46,742 nucleotides of DNA from DASYTH01 sp035762905 (GTDB lineage Bacteria > Actinomycetota > Actinomycetes > Mycobacteriales > Pseudonocardiaceae): NCBI RefSeq assembly GCF_035762905.1, contig NZ_DASUCC010000002.1, forward strand, positions 1 through 46,742, written 5' to 3'. Shown in pieces: positions 32,404 through 40,394 of the stretch. Positions within the stretch are counted from its first letter, which is position 1. Every line of letters starts with the position of its first letter. The position numbers were made by a program, and so were the translations under genes. The notes beneath the pieces were generated by a model, which saw only the letters and a list, made by a program, of their open reading frames with translations, was not told where the DNA came from and made no database searches.

Positions 32404-33489
32404 ACCGGTGCCCCGTGCGATCGCCGTGTCGATCAGCGTGGCCAGCAGGGTCGGGTAGTCGACGCCGGTGACCTCCCACATCTTCGGGTAGGCCGAGGTC
32501 GGCGTGAAGCCGGGCATCGTGTTCAGCTCGTTGATCGTCAGCGTGCCGTCGGCCCCGACGAAGAAGTCCACCCGGGCCAGGCCCTGGCAATCCAGCGCCC
32601 GGAACGCGTCGATCGCCAGCGCCCGCAGCCGCTCGGTGACCAGGTCGTCGAGCTTGGCCGGGATGTCCAACTCGGCGGTGTCGTCCAGGTACTTGGCGTC
32701 GAAGTCGTACCAGTCGACGTCCGCGCCGACCAGCCGGATCTCGGCCGGCAGCGACGCCTCGAGGTGGCCGTCCGGGAACTCCAGCACGCCGCACTCCACC
32801 TCGCGGCCGACGATCATGGCCTCGACCAGCACCTTCGGGTCGATCGCGCGGGCCTGCGCGATGGCGGCGTCCAGGTCGGCCCAGTCGGTGACCTTGCTGA
32901 TCCCGGTGGACGACCCGGCCCGCGCCGGCTTGACGAACACCGGCAACCCGAGCCGTTCGCGCGCGGCCTGGTCGAGGGTGGTCTCCCCGCGCCGCAGCAC
33001 CTCGTACCGCCCGGTCGGCAAACCCTCCGCGGCCAGCAGCTTCTTGCTGTACTCCTTGTCCATCACCACGGCGGAGGACAGCACCCCGGCCCCGGCGTAC
33101 GGGATCCCGGCCATCTCCAGCAGGCCCTGCACGGTGCCGTCCTCGCCGTAGGCCCCGTGCAGCACCGGGAACGCCACGTCGACGGTGGAGAGCACCTCAC
33201 CCTCGCGGCCGGGGTCGAGCACGACCAGCCGGCTCGAGGTCGGATCCGCCGGGAGGGTCAGCGCCGTGCCGGTGGTGATGTTGGGCATTTCCCGCTCGCG
33301 GATCGCCAGCCGCTCCGGATCCGCCGGCCCCAGCACCCAGGCCCCCTCCGGAGTGATCCCGATCGGCAGCACCTCGAACCGCTCGGGGTCCAGGTTGGCC
33401 AGCACGCTCGCAGCCGAGACGCAGGAAACGGCGTGCTCCGAGCTGCGCCCACCGAAGATCACTGCCACTCGAAGCTTGGAGGTCGCCAT
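32395..33489 (-). CDS. ddl: D-alanine--D-alanine ligase
   Basis: A 364-residue ATP-grasp ligase that makes the D-Ala-D-Ala end of peptidoglycan precursors, the target of glycopeptides and of D-cycloserine. It contains VAVIFGGRSSEHAVSCVSAAS, FPVLHGAYGEDGTVQGLLE, VFVKPARAGSSTGISKV, and ARVDFFVGADGTLTINELNTMPGFT. The ATG at 33489 matches homologues; the frame upstream to 34074 belongs to the MocR shadow. Length is normal. Confidence 0.98.
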   Translation of the reverse strand: MATSKLRVAVIFGGRSSEHAVSCVSAASVLANLDPERFEVLPIGITPEGAWVLGPADPERLAIREREMPNITTGTALTLPADPTSSRLVVLDPGREGEVLSTVDVAFPVLHGAYGEDGTVQGLLEMAGIPYAGAGVLSSAVVMDKEYSKKLLAAEGLPTGRYEVLRRGETTLDQAARERLGLPVFVKPARAGSSTGISKVTDWADLDAAIAQARAIDPKVLVEAMIVGREVECGVLEFPDGHLEASLPAEIRLVGADVDWYDFDAKYLDDTAELDIPAKLDDLVTERLRALAIDAFRALDCQGLARVDFFVGADGTLTINELNTMPGFTPTSAYPKMWEVTGVDYPTLLATLIDTAIARGTGLR

Positions 33490-33577
33490 GGCCGCGACCC
33501 TACCCAACGGCGTTCCGACCTCCCGGAACCGGCAACTCGGCTGCCTGAAACGGGGACTCGCGGTGCGGCTGGCCCGG

Positions 33578-35047
33578 TTACCGGGTCGGGCGGAGGAGTT
33601 CGGTGAGGATGGGCAGGCAATCGTGCAGTTGGTCGCGGGAGCAGGCGGCGTAGCCGAGGGCGACGCCGAACCAGCGGGGGCGACCGCAGTGGTGGCGGGC
33701 CAGCCCGTCGAGAAGGAGGCCATGACGACGAGCGGAGTGCAGGAGATCGCGTTCCTTGTCGGCGGAGTCGACCAGGACGACCACGTGGGCACCGGCTTCG
33801 TCGCCGACGACGGGGACGCCGCCGGCGACCAGGGCGTCCACCAGGATGGAGCGGCGTTCGGAGAGCTCGCGGCGCAGACGGCGCAGGTGGCGGCCCAGGT
33901 CGCCGTGGCGGGCGAGTTCGACGAGCACGAGCTGTCCCGCGGGGGCGGGCCCGGTGCCGGAGGCCTCCCGGTGGGCGAGCACCGCCGAGACGACCGGCGG
34001 CGGGGCGACCATCCAGCCGACGCCGAGGGTCGGGGTGAGGATCTTGCTGGTGGTGCCGAGGTGCACCACGACATCGGGAGCCAGCGCGGCGAGCAGCGGC
34101 AGCGGGGCGACGTCGTAGCGCAGCTCTCCGTCGTAGTCGTCCTCGATCACCAGCCAGCCCTCCCGGCGGGCCCGCTCGACCAGCGCCACCCGGCGCCCGG
34201 CTGACATCCGGCCGCCCAGCGGGTACTGGTGCGCAGGCGAGCAGTACACGGCGCGCACCGACTCGGGCACGGAGTCGACCAGCAGGCCGTCCGCGTCGAC
34301 CGGTGCGGGGAGGATGCGCAGCCCCGCGGCCCGCATGGCACCGACGGCCCGCTGGTACCCGGGCTCCTCGACGGCCACGCTGTCCCCCGGTCGCAGCACC
34401 GACGCGGCCAGCTCCGCCACGGCCGCCGACGTGCCCGCGGTGGCCACGACCGCCTCGCCCGCGTCCCGGCCGGCGGGGTTGCGACCGGCGGGGTGGCGGC
34501 CGGCGGAGTTGTGGTGGCCCGGGTGCCATCCGGCCGGGTCGCCGAGGTCGTCGCGGACCCGGAGTCCGCGGTGGCGCAACAGGTGCTCGGCGACGGCGGC
34601 GCGGTAGGCGCGCAGGCCGGCGCGCTGGGGCCGGGCCAGCGGGACGCCGTCGGCGGCGGCCCGCCAGGCCCGGCGCCAGGCGGCCCGGTCGATGCCGCCC
34701 GCCCACGGGGAGCCGGGGGTGAGGTCGACGAGGGCGTCGTCCCAGTCCTCGGCGCGCGGTCGCTTGCTCGGCCTGCGCATCGCACCCGGGGGTTCTGTGG
34801 TCACGTAGGTGCCCGAGCCGTGCCGGCCGGCGATCCAGCCCTCGGCGTGCAGCTGCTCGTAGGCGGCGGCGGTGACCGTGCGGCTCACCTTGAGCTGGGC
34901 GGCGAGGGCCCGGGTGGACGGCAGGCGGTCGCCGGCGCGCAGGCGGCCGTCGCCGGCCGCGGAGCGCAGTTCCTCGGCGAGCTGAACGGCGAGCGGGATG
35001 GCGGAGTCCCGGTCGAGCGAGACCGGAAGCGCTGGCGTGGATACCAC
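33578..35047 (-). CDS. MocR-type transcriptional regulator (GntR HTH fused to class I aminotransferase fold)
   Basis: A 489-residue protein. Residues 12-85 are the GntR winged helix (IPLAVQLAEELRSAAGDGRLRAGDRLPSTRALAAQLKVSR). Residues about 108-489 are an aminotransferase-like domain with the PLP lysine K335 (TTSKILTP) and D303/D304-Y segment EDDYDGELRYD. MocR proteins bind PLP and usually regulate vitamin B6 or amino-acid genes. Between residues 168 and 198 there is an unusual insert with repeats PAGRHPAGRNPAGRD, encoded by 15-bp tandem repeats. It is divergent from an FMN-binding protein gene. Confidence 0.93.
   Translation of the reverse strand: MVSTPALPVSLDRDSAIPLAVQLAEELRSAAGDGRLRAGDRLPSTRALAAQLKVSRTVTAAAYEQLHAEGWIAGRHGSGTYVTTEPPGAMRRPSKRPRAEDWDDALVDLTPGSPWAGGIDRAAWRRAWRAAADGVPLARPQRAGLRAYRAAVAEHLLRHRGLRVRDDLGDPAGWHPGHHNSAGRHPAGRNPAGRDAGEAVVATAGTSAAVAELAASVLRPGDSVAVEEPGYQRAVGAMRAAGLRILPAPVDADGLLVDSVPESVRAVYCSPAHQYPLGGRMSAGRRVALVERARREGWLVIEDDYDGELRYDVAPLPLLAALAPDVVVHLGTTSKILTPTLGVGWMVAPPPVVSAVLAHREASGTGPAPAGQLVLVELARHGDLGRHLRRLRRELSERRSILVDALVAGGVPVVGDEAGAHVVVLVDSADKERDLLHSARRHGLLLDGLARHHCGRPRWFGVALGYAACSRDQLHDCLPILTELLRPTR
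34470..34514. repeat. Three tandem 15-bp repeats inside the MocR gene
   Basis: Units CCGGCGGGGTTGCGA, CCGGCGGGGTGGCGG and CCGGCGGAGTTGTGG lie head to tail in the plus-strand sequence and encode PAGRx repeats on the minus strand. They create a surface insert in the N-terminal part of the aminotransferase domain. Confidence 0.7.
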
Positions 35048-35071
35048 GAGTGGCCTTTCAGAATCGCTAAG

Positions 35072-35100
35072 TTGTGGCTATTCAAGCATGCCACTAATCC
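35072..35100 (+). promoter_or_regulatory. Candidate promoter with embedded operator for the FMN-binding gene
   Basis: TTGTGG (35072-35077), a 17-base spacer and TAATCC (35095-35100) form a promoter. The spacer holds an inverted repeat GTGGC-N11-GCCAC (35074-35094), a good place for the divergent MocR regulator to bind. A second short palindrome CCACGAGTGG (35044-35053) overlaps the MocR start. Confidence 0.55.
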
Positions 35101-35122
35101 GCACATGCTGAAGGGCATGACG

Positions 35123-35782
35123 ATGACGCCGCTCTCGCCTACCACTCGGAGCACGATCAACCGGGGCAAGAACCGGGCCGTGCTGGACCGGGCCGAGTTG
35201 TACGCCGTGCTCGACGCCGGGCTGATCTGCCACCTCGCGTTCGTCGTCGACGGGGCGCCGGTGGTGATCCCGACCGGATACGGCCGGGAGGGCGACACGC
35301 TCTACCTGCACGGCTCGACCGGGGCCGGCAGCCTGCGGGTCGCGGCCGGCGGCGCGCAGATCTGCGTCAACGTCACGCTGCTGGACGGGATCGTGTACGG
35401 GCGGTCGGTGTTCCACAACTCGGCCAACTACCGGTCGGCGGTGATCCACGGCCGGGCCGAGACGATCACCGACCCGGAGGCGAAGCTGCACGGCCTGCGG
35501 GTGCTCACCGAACATCTTGCTCCCGGATCGTGGGACTACGCCCGGGCCCCCAGCCCCAAGGAGTTCGCCGCGACCGCGCTGCTCACCCTCGACCTCGGCG
35601 AGGCGGCGGTGAAGATCCGCAGTGGCCCGCCGGTCGACGACGACGCCGACGTCGCGGCCGACGAACGCTGGGCCGGCGTGCTGCCGGTCAGCCGAGCCTG
35701 GGCCGCTCCCGAGTCCTGCCCGCTGCTCGACGGTCGCCACGCGGTGCCGCCACACGTCGCCGGCCGCGCCACGCTCGGTTGA
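35123..35782 (+). CDS. Pyridoxamine 5'-phosphate oxidase family FMN-binding protein
   Basis: A 219-residue split-barrel flavoprotein. Motifs: LDRAELYAVLDAGLICHLAFVVDGAPVVIPTGYGREGDTLYLHGSTG and SVFHNSANYRSAVIHGRAE. These are typical of the PNPOx-like group that includes heme- and F420- or FMN-binding oxidoreductases; the B6 oxidase activity itself is unproven. The ATG at 35123 is chosen because AAGGG lies seven bases upstream; two earlier in-frame ATGs (35105, 35117) are less well placed. The gene is probably controlled by the divergent MocR protein. Confidence 0.88.
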   Translation: MTPLSPTTRSTINRGKNRAVLDRAELYAVLDAGLICHLAFVVDGAPVVIPTGYGREGDTLYLHGSTGAGSLRVAAGGAQICVNVTLLDGIVYGRSVFHNSANYRSAVIHGRAETITDPEAKLHGLRVLTEHLAPGSWDYARAPSPKEFAATALLTLDLGEAAVKIRSGPPVDDDADVAADERWAGVLPVSRAWAAPESCPLLDGRHAVPPHVAGRATLG

Positions 35783-35801
35783 CCGCCAGGCAACCCGGGT
35801 G

Positions 35802-36281
35802 CTAGACGACCCGCTCCGGCGTGCCGGAGTCGAGCCGGTAGGTGATCATGGGGAGGCGGGCCGGGCGGTAGACGTGAATGCTGACGGCGGGGGTGGGGTG
35901 GTCGTTGCTGACGCGGTGGAGGTAGCCGGGGCCGAAGACCCGGGACTGGCCGGCGGTGACGCGGTGGCGGGTCTCCGTCGCGGGCTCGGTGCCCGCCCCG
36001 CGCGCGACGTGTTCGGTGAGCAGGCCGGCGACCACGGTGAAGGCTCCGGTCGCGCCACCATGGTTGTGCGGGTCGGTGCCCTGGCCGGGGAGCCAGGTCA
36101 TCAGCCAGATCTCCTGCGCTTCGGTGCGTTCGACCAGGGTGACGAACCGCGATCGGGTGTGGAACCGGAGCAGGTGGCGCCAGCTTTCGGTGTCCGCCGC
36201 CAGTTCCATGGCGATCAGGGCCGGGTGGGCGGACGCCGGTGTGGTGGCGAGTGCGATGGTGTTCGGGGGCACTGCGAACAT
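35802..36281 (-). CDS. Cysteine dioxygenase
   Basis: A 159-residue cupin of the bacterial cysteine dioxygenase family, which oxidises L-cysteine with O2 to cysteine sulfinate. The iron ligands are H72 and H74 (DPHNHGGATGAF) and H122 (GYLHRVSND); a second conserved strand is SIHVYRPA. The partner Cys of the mammalian Cys-Tyr cofactor is Gly in this motif, as in bacterial enzymes. The ATG at 36281 has GAAGG about 11 bases upstream. Seventy-two bases upstream ends a cysteine leader peptide, so expression probably responds to cysteine supply. A related thiol dioxygenase is an alternative. Confidence 0.92.
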   Translation of the reverse strand: MFAVPPNTIALATTPASAHPALIAMELAADTESWRHLLRFHTRSRFVTLVERTEAQEIWLMTWLPGQGTDPHNHGGATGAFTVVAGLLTEHVARGAGTEPATETRHRVTAGQSRVFGPGYLHRVSNDHPTPAVSIHVYRPARLPMITYRLDSGTPERVV

Positions 36282-36289
36282 GATGTGGT

Positions 36290-36340
36290 GACCTTCTCGA
36301 GGAGCAGCCGGAGTCGCCGCCGTACGGGCGGCTCGATTGA
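36290..36340 (-). promoter_or_regulatory. Candidate attenuator between leader peptide and cysteine dioxygenase
   Basis: Two mutually exclusive pairings are possible in the minus-strand RNA: a short GCCGCC/GGCGGC hairpin with a 5-base loop, and a longer one joining TCGAGCCG to CGGCT...CTCGA, the latter adjoining the GAGAAGG ribosome-binding site. Both are read by eye only. Confidence 0.45.
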
Positions 36341-36353
36341 TTGGCGGGGTTGC

Positions 36354-36419
36354 TCAGCAAGAAGGACACAGCGCGCTGGCGACACGGCGCAGGTCGATGT
36401 GACCCCGCCGCTCACTCAT
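36354..36419 (-). CDS. Cysteine leader peptide upstream of cysteine dioxygenase (21 residues)
   Basis: ATG at 36419, TGA at 36356-36354. The peptide contains HIDLRRVASALC and ends Leu-Cys-Pro-Ser-Cys-stop. It fits the pattern H-[VI]-D-L-x-R-V-x-S-A-x-C of the tiny actinobacterial leader peptides that I remember from upstream of sulfur-metabolism genes, where stalling at Cys codons controls the downstream gene. In the 72 bases after the stop, GCCGCC-CGTAC-GGCGGC forms one hairpin, while TCGAG and AGCCG upstream can instead pair with CGGCT and CTCGA next to the ribosome-binding site of the dioxygenase. No Shine-Dalgarno sequence precedes the ATG. Confidence 0.85.
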   Translation of the reverse strand: MSERRGHIDLRRVASALCPSC

Positions 36420-36492
36420 CGCGCGCAACAACATGGGGAATAGGGAAGCATCCGGCCGGCCGGATCGTCAACGGATTGTCGCCAAGTTGGGC

Positions 36493-36520
36493 CCATCCGG
36501 GGGTGCCTTAGTCACGAATC
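36493..36520 (+). promoter_or_regulatory. SigK-type promoter of the sigma/anti-sigma operon
   Basis: CCATCC (36493-36498), exactly 16 bases, then CGAATC (36515-36520). This agrees with the CCATCC/CGAAT pattern reported for mycobacterial SigK and lies 34 bases before the GTG of the sigma gene, which supports autoregulation. Confidence 0.75.
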
Positions 36521-36554
36521 ATCCGGTAAACCCGACAACGCCAGGGGACCACCA

Positions 36555-37172
36555 GTGCGGGAGCAGAACGCCATGCGCGAAAAGCTTCGACGTGTGCCGA
36601 CCGGGGGCCAGGCCACCGAGGGGGCCGAGCCGGACGCCGACCAGCTACTCCAGGCCGTCGCGCGGGGCGACGAGGCGGCCTTCGAGCGGCTCTACGACCA
36701 GGTCATCGGACCGGTGTTCGGGCTGATCAGACGGGTCGTGCGGGATCCGGCGCAGTCCGAGGAGGTCGCCCAGGAGGTGATGGTCGAGCTGTGGCGCACC
36801 GCCACCCGGTACTCCCCGGAGCGGGGCTCGGCGATGACCTGGGTGATGACCCTTGCGCACCGGCGCGCGGTGGACCGGGTCCGGTCCGCCCAGTCGGCCG
36901 CCGACCGGGAGACCCGGGTGTCCATCAGCGAGGCGTCCAGGCCGTTCGACGAGGTCGCCGAGCTGGTCACGATGAAGCTCGAGCACGAGCAGGTTCGCCG
37001 GTGCCTCGGCACCCTGACCGACCTGCAACGCGAGTCGATCACGCTGGCTTACTACGGGGGGCGCACCTACCGGGAGGTGGGTGAGTTACTGGACACGCCG
37101 CTGGGGACGATCAAGACCAGACTGAGGGACGGACTTATCCGTCTCCGCGACTGCCTCGGAGTGACCCGATGA
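36555..37172 (+). CDS. sigK: ECF RNA polymerase sigma factor SigK
   Basis: A 205-residue sigma factor: region 2 is FERLYDQVIGPVFGLIRRVVRDPAQSEEVAQEVMVELWRTATRYSPERGSAMTWVMTLAHRRAVDRVRS (split motif from about residue 44), region 4 is LTDLQRESITLAYYGGRTYREVGELLDTPLGTIKTRLRDGLIRLRD. The YSPERGSAMTWVMTLAHRRAVDRVR stretch is typical of the SigK/ECF19 group. GTG 36555 has GGGGA six bases upstream; ATG 36573 is the alternative. Its last four bases overlap the RskA start. A SigK-type promoter lies just upstream. Confidence 0.93.
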   Translation: MREQNAMREKLRRVPTGGQATEGAEPDADQLLQAVARGDEAAFERLYDQVIGPVFGLIRRVVRDPAQSEEVAQEVMVELWRTATRYSPERGSAMTWVMTLAHRRAVDRVRSAQSAADRETRVSISEASRPFDEVAELVTMKLEHEQVRRCLGTLTDLQRESITLAYYGGRTYREVGELLDTPLGTIKTRLRDGLIRLRDCLGVTR

Positions 37173-37885
37173 CGACTCCCGACGTGCACGCCCTGACCGG
37201 CGCCTACGTACTGGACGCCGTGCCGGAGCTCGAGCGGGCCGCGTTCGAACGTCACCTGTCCCAGTGCGACGCCTGCACCCAGGAGGTCAGCGAGCTGCGC
37301 GAGACCGCCACCCGGCTCGGCCGGGTCGCCGCCGCCGAGCCGCCGCCCTGGCTGCGCGGCCAGGTGCTGACCCGGATCTCCCAGACCCGCCAGCTCCCGC
37401 CGGAGCAGAGCCTGCTCAGCGGTGGCCAGCGCCGCACCCCCGGCTGGGCCCTGCGGCTGACCACCGCCGCCGCGGCCGTCCTGCTGGTCGCCTCCGTCGC
37501 CCTCGGCGTGGCCCTGGTCAACACCCAGAACAACCTCGACGACACCCAGCAGTCCGCCGCCGCGCTGGCATCCCTGCTGCAGGCCGGGGACGCCGAAGTG
37601 CAGAGTGCCGAGGTGAACGGCGGCACCGCCACGGTGATCTCCTCCGACGTCGAGAACAAGGCCCTGCTGCTGTCCTCGGGCCTGGCCGACCCCGGTGCGG
37701 GCAAGGTCTACCAGGCCTGGAAGCTCGGCGACGGCGACCCCAAATCCGCCGGCGTGATGGAAGGCAACCGCCTCACCATCGACAATCTCGGCGAGGCCAC
37801 CACCGAGATCGGCATCACCATCGAACCGGCCGGCGGCTCCACGTCGCCGACGCTGCCGGTACTCGCCCAGATCCAGGTGGTGTAA
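37169..37885 (+). CDS. rskA: Anti-sigma-K factor RskA
   Basis: A 238-residue membrane anti-sigma factor. The N-terminal zinc-finger-like domain has H29, C33 and C36 (HLSQCDAC), one membrane segment lies at about 94-117, and the outer domain shows the RskA pattern (LLLSSGLADPGAGKVYQAWKLGDGDPKSAGVM and TEIGITIEPAGGSTSPT). It holds SigK at the membrane until regulated proteolysis releases it. Start and sigma stop overlap as ATGA. Confidence 0.94.
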   Translation: MTTPDVHALTGAYVLDAVPELERAAFERHLSQCDACTQEVSELRETATRLGRVAAAEPPPWLRGQVLTRISQTRQLPPEQSLLSGGQRRTPGWALRLTTAAAAVLLVASVALGVALVNTQNNLDDTQQSAAALASLLQAGDAEVQSAEVNGGTATVISSDVENKALLLSSGLADPGAGKVYQAWKLGDGDPKSAGVMEGNRLTIDNLGEATTEIGITIEPAGGSTSPTLPVLAQIQVV

Positions 37886-37909
37886 GGGCGGGGCAAACAG
37901 CGACCCGGA

Positions 37910-38914
37910 TCAGCGCTCCGGTTTGGTCTTGCGGCCGATCAGGTCCGCGGCCATCTCGCGCGGGTCGAAGCCGTCGTGGCAGACCCGGTGCACCACCTCG
38001 GTGATCGGCATCTCCACGCCGTGGGTCAGGGCCAGCTCGCGGATCGCCGAGCTGGACTTCACCCCCTCGGCGACCTGGCCGTGCGTCGCCGCCTGTGCCT
38101 GGGCCGGCGTCTGGCCCCGGCCGAGCCGCTCACCGAACACCCGGTTGCGGGACAGCGGCGACAGGCAGGTGGCCACCAGGTCGCCCAGCCCGGCCAGACC
38201 CGCGAAGGTCAGCGGGTCGGCGCCGAGCGCAACGCCGAGCCGCGCCATCTCGGCCAGCCCCCGGGTGATCAGCGTGCCGAGCGTGTTGCTGCCGAACCCG
38301 AGCCCGGCCGCCATGCCGCAGGACAGCGCGATCACGTTCTTGCACGCCCCGCCCAGCTCCACCCCGACCACGTCGGTGATCGTGTACGGCCGGAAGTACC
38401 CGGTGGTGCACGCCTGCTGGATCGCCACCGCCCGGTCGTGGTCGGTGCACGCGATCACCGTCGCGGTCGGCTGCTCCTCGGCGATCTCGCGGGCCAGGTT
38501 GGGCCCGGACACGACCGCCACCTGGTGCGCGCTGATGCCGGTGACCTCCGTGATCACCTGGCTCATCCGCTTGAGCGTGCCCAGCTCCACCCCCTTGGCC
38601 AGGCTGATCAGCGTCGCCTCCGGCTTGATCAGTCCGCGCCAGGCGGTCAGGTTGTGCCGCAGGCTCTGGCTGGGCACCGCGAGCACCACCGCGTCCGCGC
38701 CGTCCAGCGCGATCCGCGGGTCCGAGGTGGACACCAGCGCGTCCGGCAGCCGGACCCCCGGCAGGTAGTCGGGGTTCTCCCGGCGCTGCGCGACCGCCTC
38801 GGCGACCTCGCGCCGGCGCGCCCAGAGCGTCACCTCGCTGCCCGCGTCGACGAGCACCTTGGCGAAGACCGTGCCCCACGAGCCCGAGCCGAGCACCGCG
38901 AACCGCACGGACAT
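37910..38914 (-). CDS. gpsA: Glycerol-3-phosphate dehydrogenase (NAD(P)+)
   Basis: A 334-residue enzyme that reduces dihydroxyacetone phosphate to sn-glycerol 3-phosphate for phospholipid synthesis. The Rossmann loop is VLGSGSWGTVFAKVL near the N-terminus; the substrate-binding Lys region is ELGGACKNVIALSCGMAAGLGFGSNT. Length is normal. The ATG overlaps the plsC stop by one base (TGATG), so both genes of glycerolipid synthesis are coupled. Confidence 0.97.
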   Translation of the reverse strand: MSVRFAVLGSGSWGTVFAKVLVDAGSEVTLWARRREVAEAVAQRRENPDYLPGVRLPDALVSTSDPRIALDGADAVVLAVPSQSLRHNLTAWRGLIKPEATLISLAKGVELGTLKRMSQVITEVTGISAHQVAVVSGPNLAREIAEEQPTATVIACTDHDRAVAIQQACTTGYFRPYTITDVVGVELGGACKNVIALSCGMAAGLGFGSNTLGTLITRGLAEMARLGVALGADPLTFAGLAGLGDLVATCLSPLSRNRVFGERLGRGQTPAQAQAATHGQVAEGVKSSSAIRELALTHGVEMPITEVVHRVCHDGFDPREMAADLIGRKTKPER

Positions 38915-39648
38915 CAGCTCGCGCGCTCCTCATCGGACTTCTTCGCCACGGCGACCGGCCGGTAGAACTCCGCGGGCGCCGGCTCGTCGCGGATCTCGGC
39001 GACCAGGTCGCGCACCCCGGACATGATCAGGTTGGTGACCTCGCGCAGCAGCTCCGGGGTGACTTCGCGGCCGCGGTGGCCGGACAGGTCGATCGGCTCG
39101 CCCACCGCGTACCAGACCCGCTTGCGCGGCAGCGGCCGGAACTTGCGCGAGTAGGCGTCGAGGATCGCCTTGGTGCCCCAGCGGGCCGCCGGGAGCACCG
39201 GCACGTCGCTGTCCAGCGCCAGCCGGGCCACGCCGGTGCGCGGGTGCATCGGCCAACCCTCGGGGTCCTTGGTGATCGTCCCCTCCGGGTAGATGAGGAC
39301 CAGCTTGCCCTCGCCCAGCGCGGCGACGGCGGCGGTGAGGCTCTGCTTGGCCTCCGCGCTGCCGCGGTAGACCGGGATCGTGCCGACCGCTCGGGCCATC
39401 CGGCCGAACACGGGGATCCGCAGCACCGACTCCTTGGCCAGGATCCGGGGCACCCGCTTGTTGCGGTGGATGAACACCGCGTCGACGATCGGGTCGTAGT
39501 GCGAGACGTGGTTCATCACCAGCAGCACGCCGCCCTTGCGGGGAATCCGCTCGCCTCCCCGGTAGGCGACCTTGGCTATCCAGCTCAGCGGGTAGAAGAA
39601 GACGGCGATCACGCCGATCCAGAACCCACCCTTCTCCCGTCTCGCCAA
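38914..39648 (-). CDS. 1-acyl-sn-glycerol-3-phosphate acyltransferase (PlsC family)
   Basis: A 244-residue membrane-associated acyltransferase that makes phosphatidic acid from lysophosphatidic acid. It has one N-terminal membrane helix (GFWIGVIAVFFYPLSWIAKVA), the catalytic NHVSHYDP (HX4D), VFGRMARAVGTIPVYRGS and the substrate motif VLIYPEGTITKD. The start is the TTG at 39648, supported by GAGGAG six bases upstream; the nearby ATG is in another frame. It precedes gpsA with coupled translation. Confidence 0.94.
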   Translation of the reverse strand: MARREKGGFWIGVIAVFFYPLSWIAKVAYRGGERIPRKGGVLLVMNHVSHYDPIVDAVFIHRNKRVPRILAKESVLRIPVFGRMARAVGTIPVYRGSAEAKQSLTAAVAALGEGKLVLIYPEGTITKDPEGWPMHPRTGVARLALDSDVPVLPAARWGTKAILDAYSRKFRPLPRKRVWYAVGEPIDLSGHRGREVTPELLREVTNLIMSGVRDLVAEIRDEPAPAEFYRPVAVAKKSDEERAS

Positions 39649-39714
39649 CTGCTCCTCCTCATCCGCCGGTCCCTCCTGGTCCAACCAGGATGCCAGGTCG
39701 CCACTTCGTGCAGG

Positions 39715-40341
39715 ATGGACCGGGTGGTGGACCTCATCGTTCCAGTCAAGCGCCTGGACCGCGCCAAGTCGCGGCTGCGCGGGGTGCTGCCCCGGCACGT
39801 CGACCTGGTGCTCGCGCTGCTGGTCGACACGGTGACCGCGGCCCGCTCGACCCCGGGCGTGCGGCGGGTGCTCGTGGTGTGCGAGGACGAACGGGTTCCG
39901 GCCGCGCTGCGGGGTACCGGCGCGGAATGCGTGGACGAGCGGGGGTTGCCGGGCCTGACCGCGGCGCTGGAGTTCGGGGCGGCCGTGCTGCGCGCGGCGC
40001 AGCCGGGCGGCGTGGTCGGCGCGCTGCAGGCCGATCTGCCGGCACTGCGGCCGGCCGAGTTGGCCACGGCGCTGGCCGAGGCGGCCGGCCGGCGGGCGTT
40101 CTGCGCCGACCGCGCCGGCACCGGCAGCACGCTGCTGCTGTCCGCGCCCGGCGGGCCGCTGGATCCGCGGTTCGGGCCGGGCTCGGCCGCGGCGCACGCG
40201 GACAGCGGCGCGGTGCCGATCCGTGCGCCGCTGCCGTCGCTGCGCTGCGACGTCGACACCGACGAGGACCTGCGGGTGGCCGCCGGGCTCGGCCTCGGCC
40301 CGCGAACGTCCATTCTGGCCGGCTGTGTGACACCTGGGTGA
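39715..40341 (+). CDS. cofC: CofC/FbiD guanylyltransferase (coenzyme F420 synthesis)
   Basis: A 208-residue nucleotidyltransferase. Motifs: DLIVPVKRLDRAKSRLRGVL at the N-terminus, GALQADLPALRPAEL (metal-binding Asp), and a C-terminal PSLRCDVDTDEDLRVAAGLGLGP. It joins GTP to 2-phospholactate or, in mycobacterial FbiD, to phosphoenolpyruvate, as the first step towards F420. The ATG at 39715 is taken; GTG codons at 39724 and 39727 are alternatives. It is divergent from plsC and followed by ppk. Confidence 0.95.
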   Translation: MDRVVDLIVPVKRLDRAKSRLRGVLPRHVDLVLALLVDTVTAARSTPGVRRVLVVCEDERVPAALRGTGAECVDERGLPGLTAALEFGAAVLRAAQPGGVVGALQADLPALRPAELATALAEAAGRRAFCADRAGTGSTLLLSAPGGPLDPRFGPGSAAAHADSGAVPIRAPLPSLRCDVDTDEDLRVAAGLGLGPRTSILAGCVTPG

Positions 40342-40394
40342 ACGCCGGAGAACGAGCCCTACTCCGTCCGGCCGGGGTGTCGCATGATGGAGTG

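Noticed and set aside
36282..36353. SAM or T-box riboswitch ahead of cysteine dioxygenase
   Set aside because: The space is too short for either and is better explained by the leader peptide and its alternative stems.
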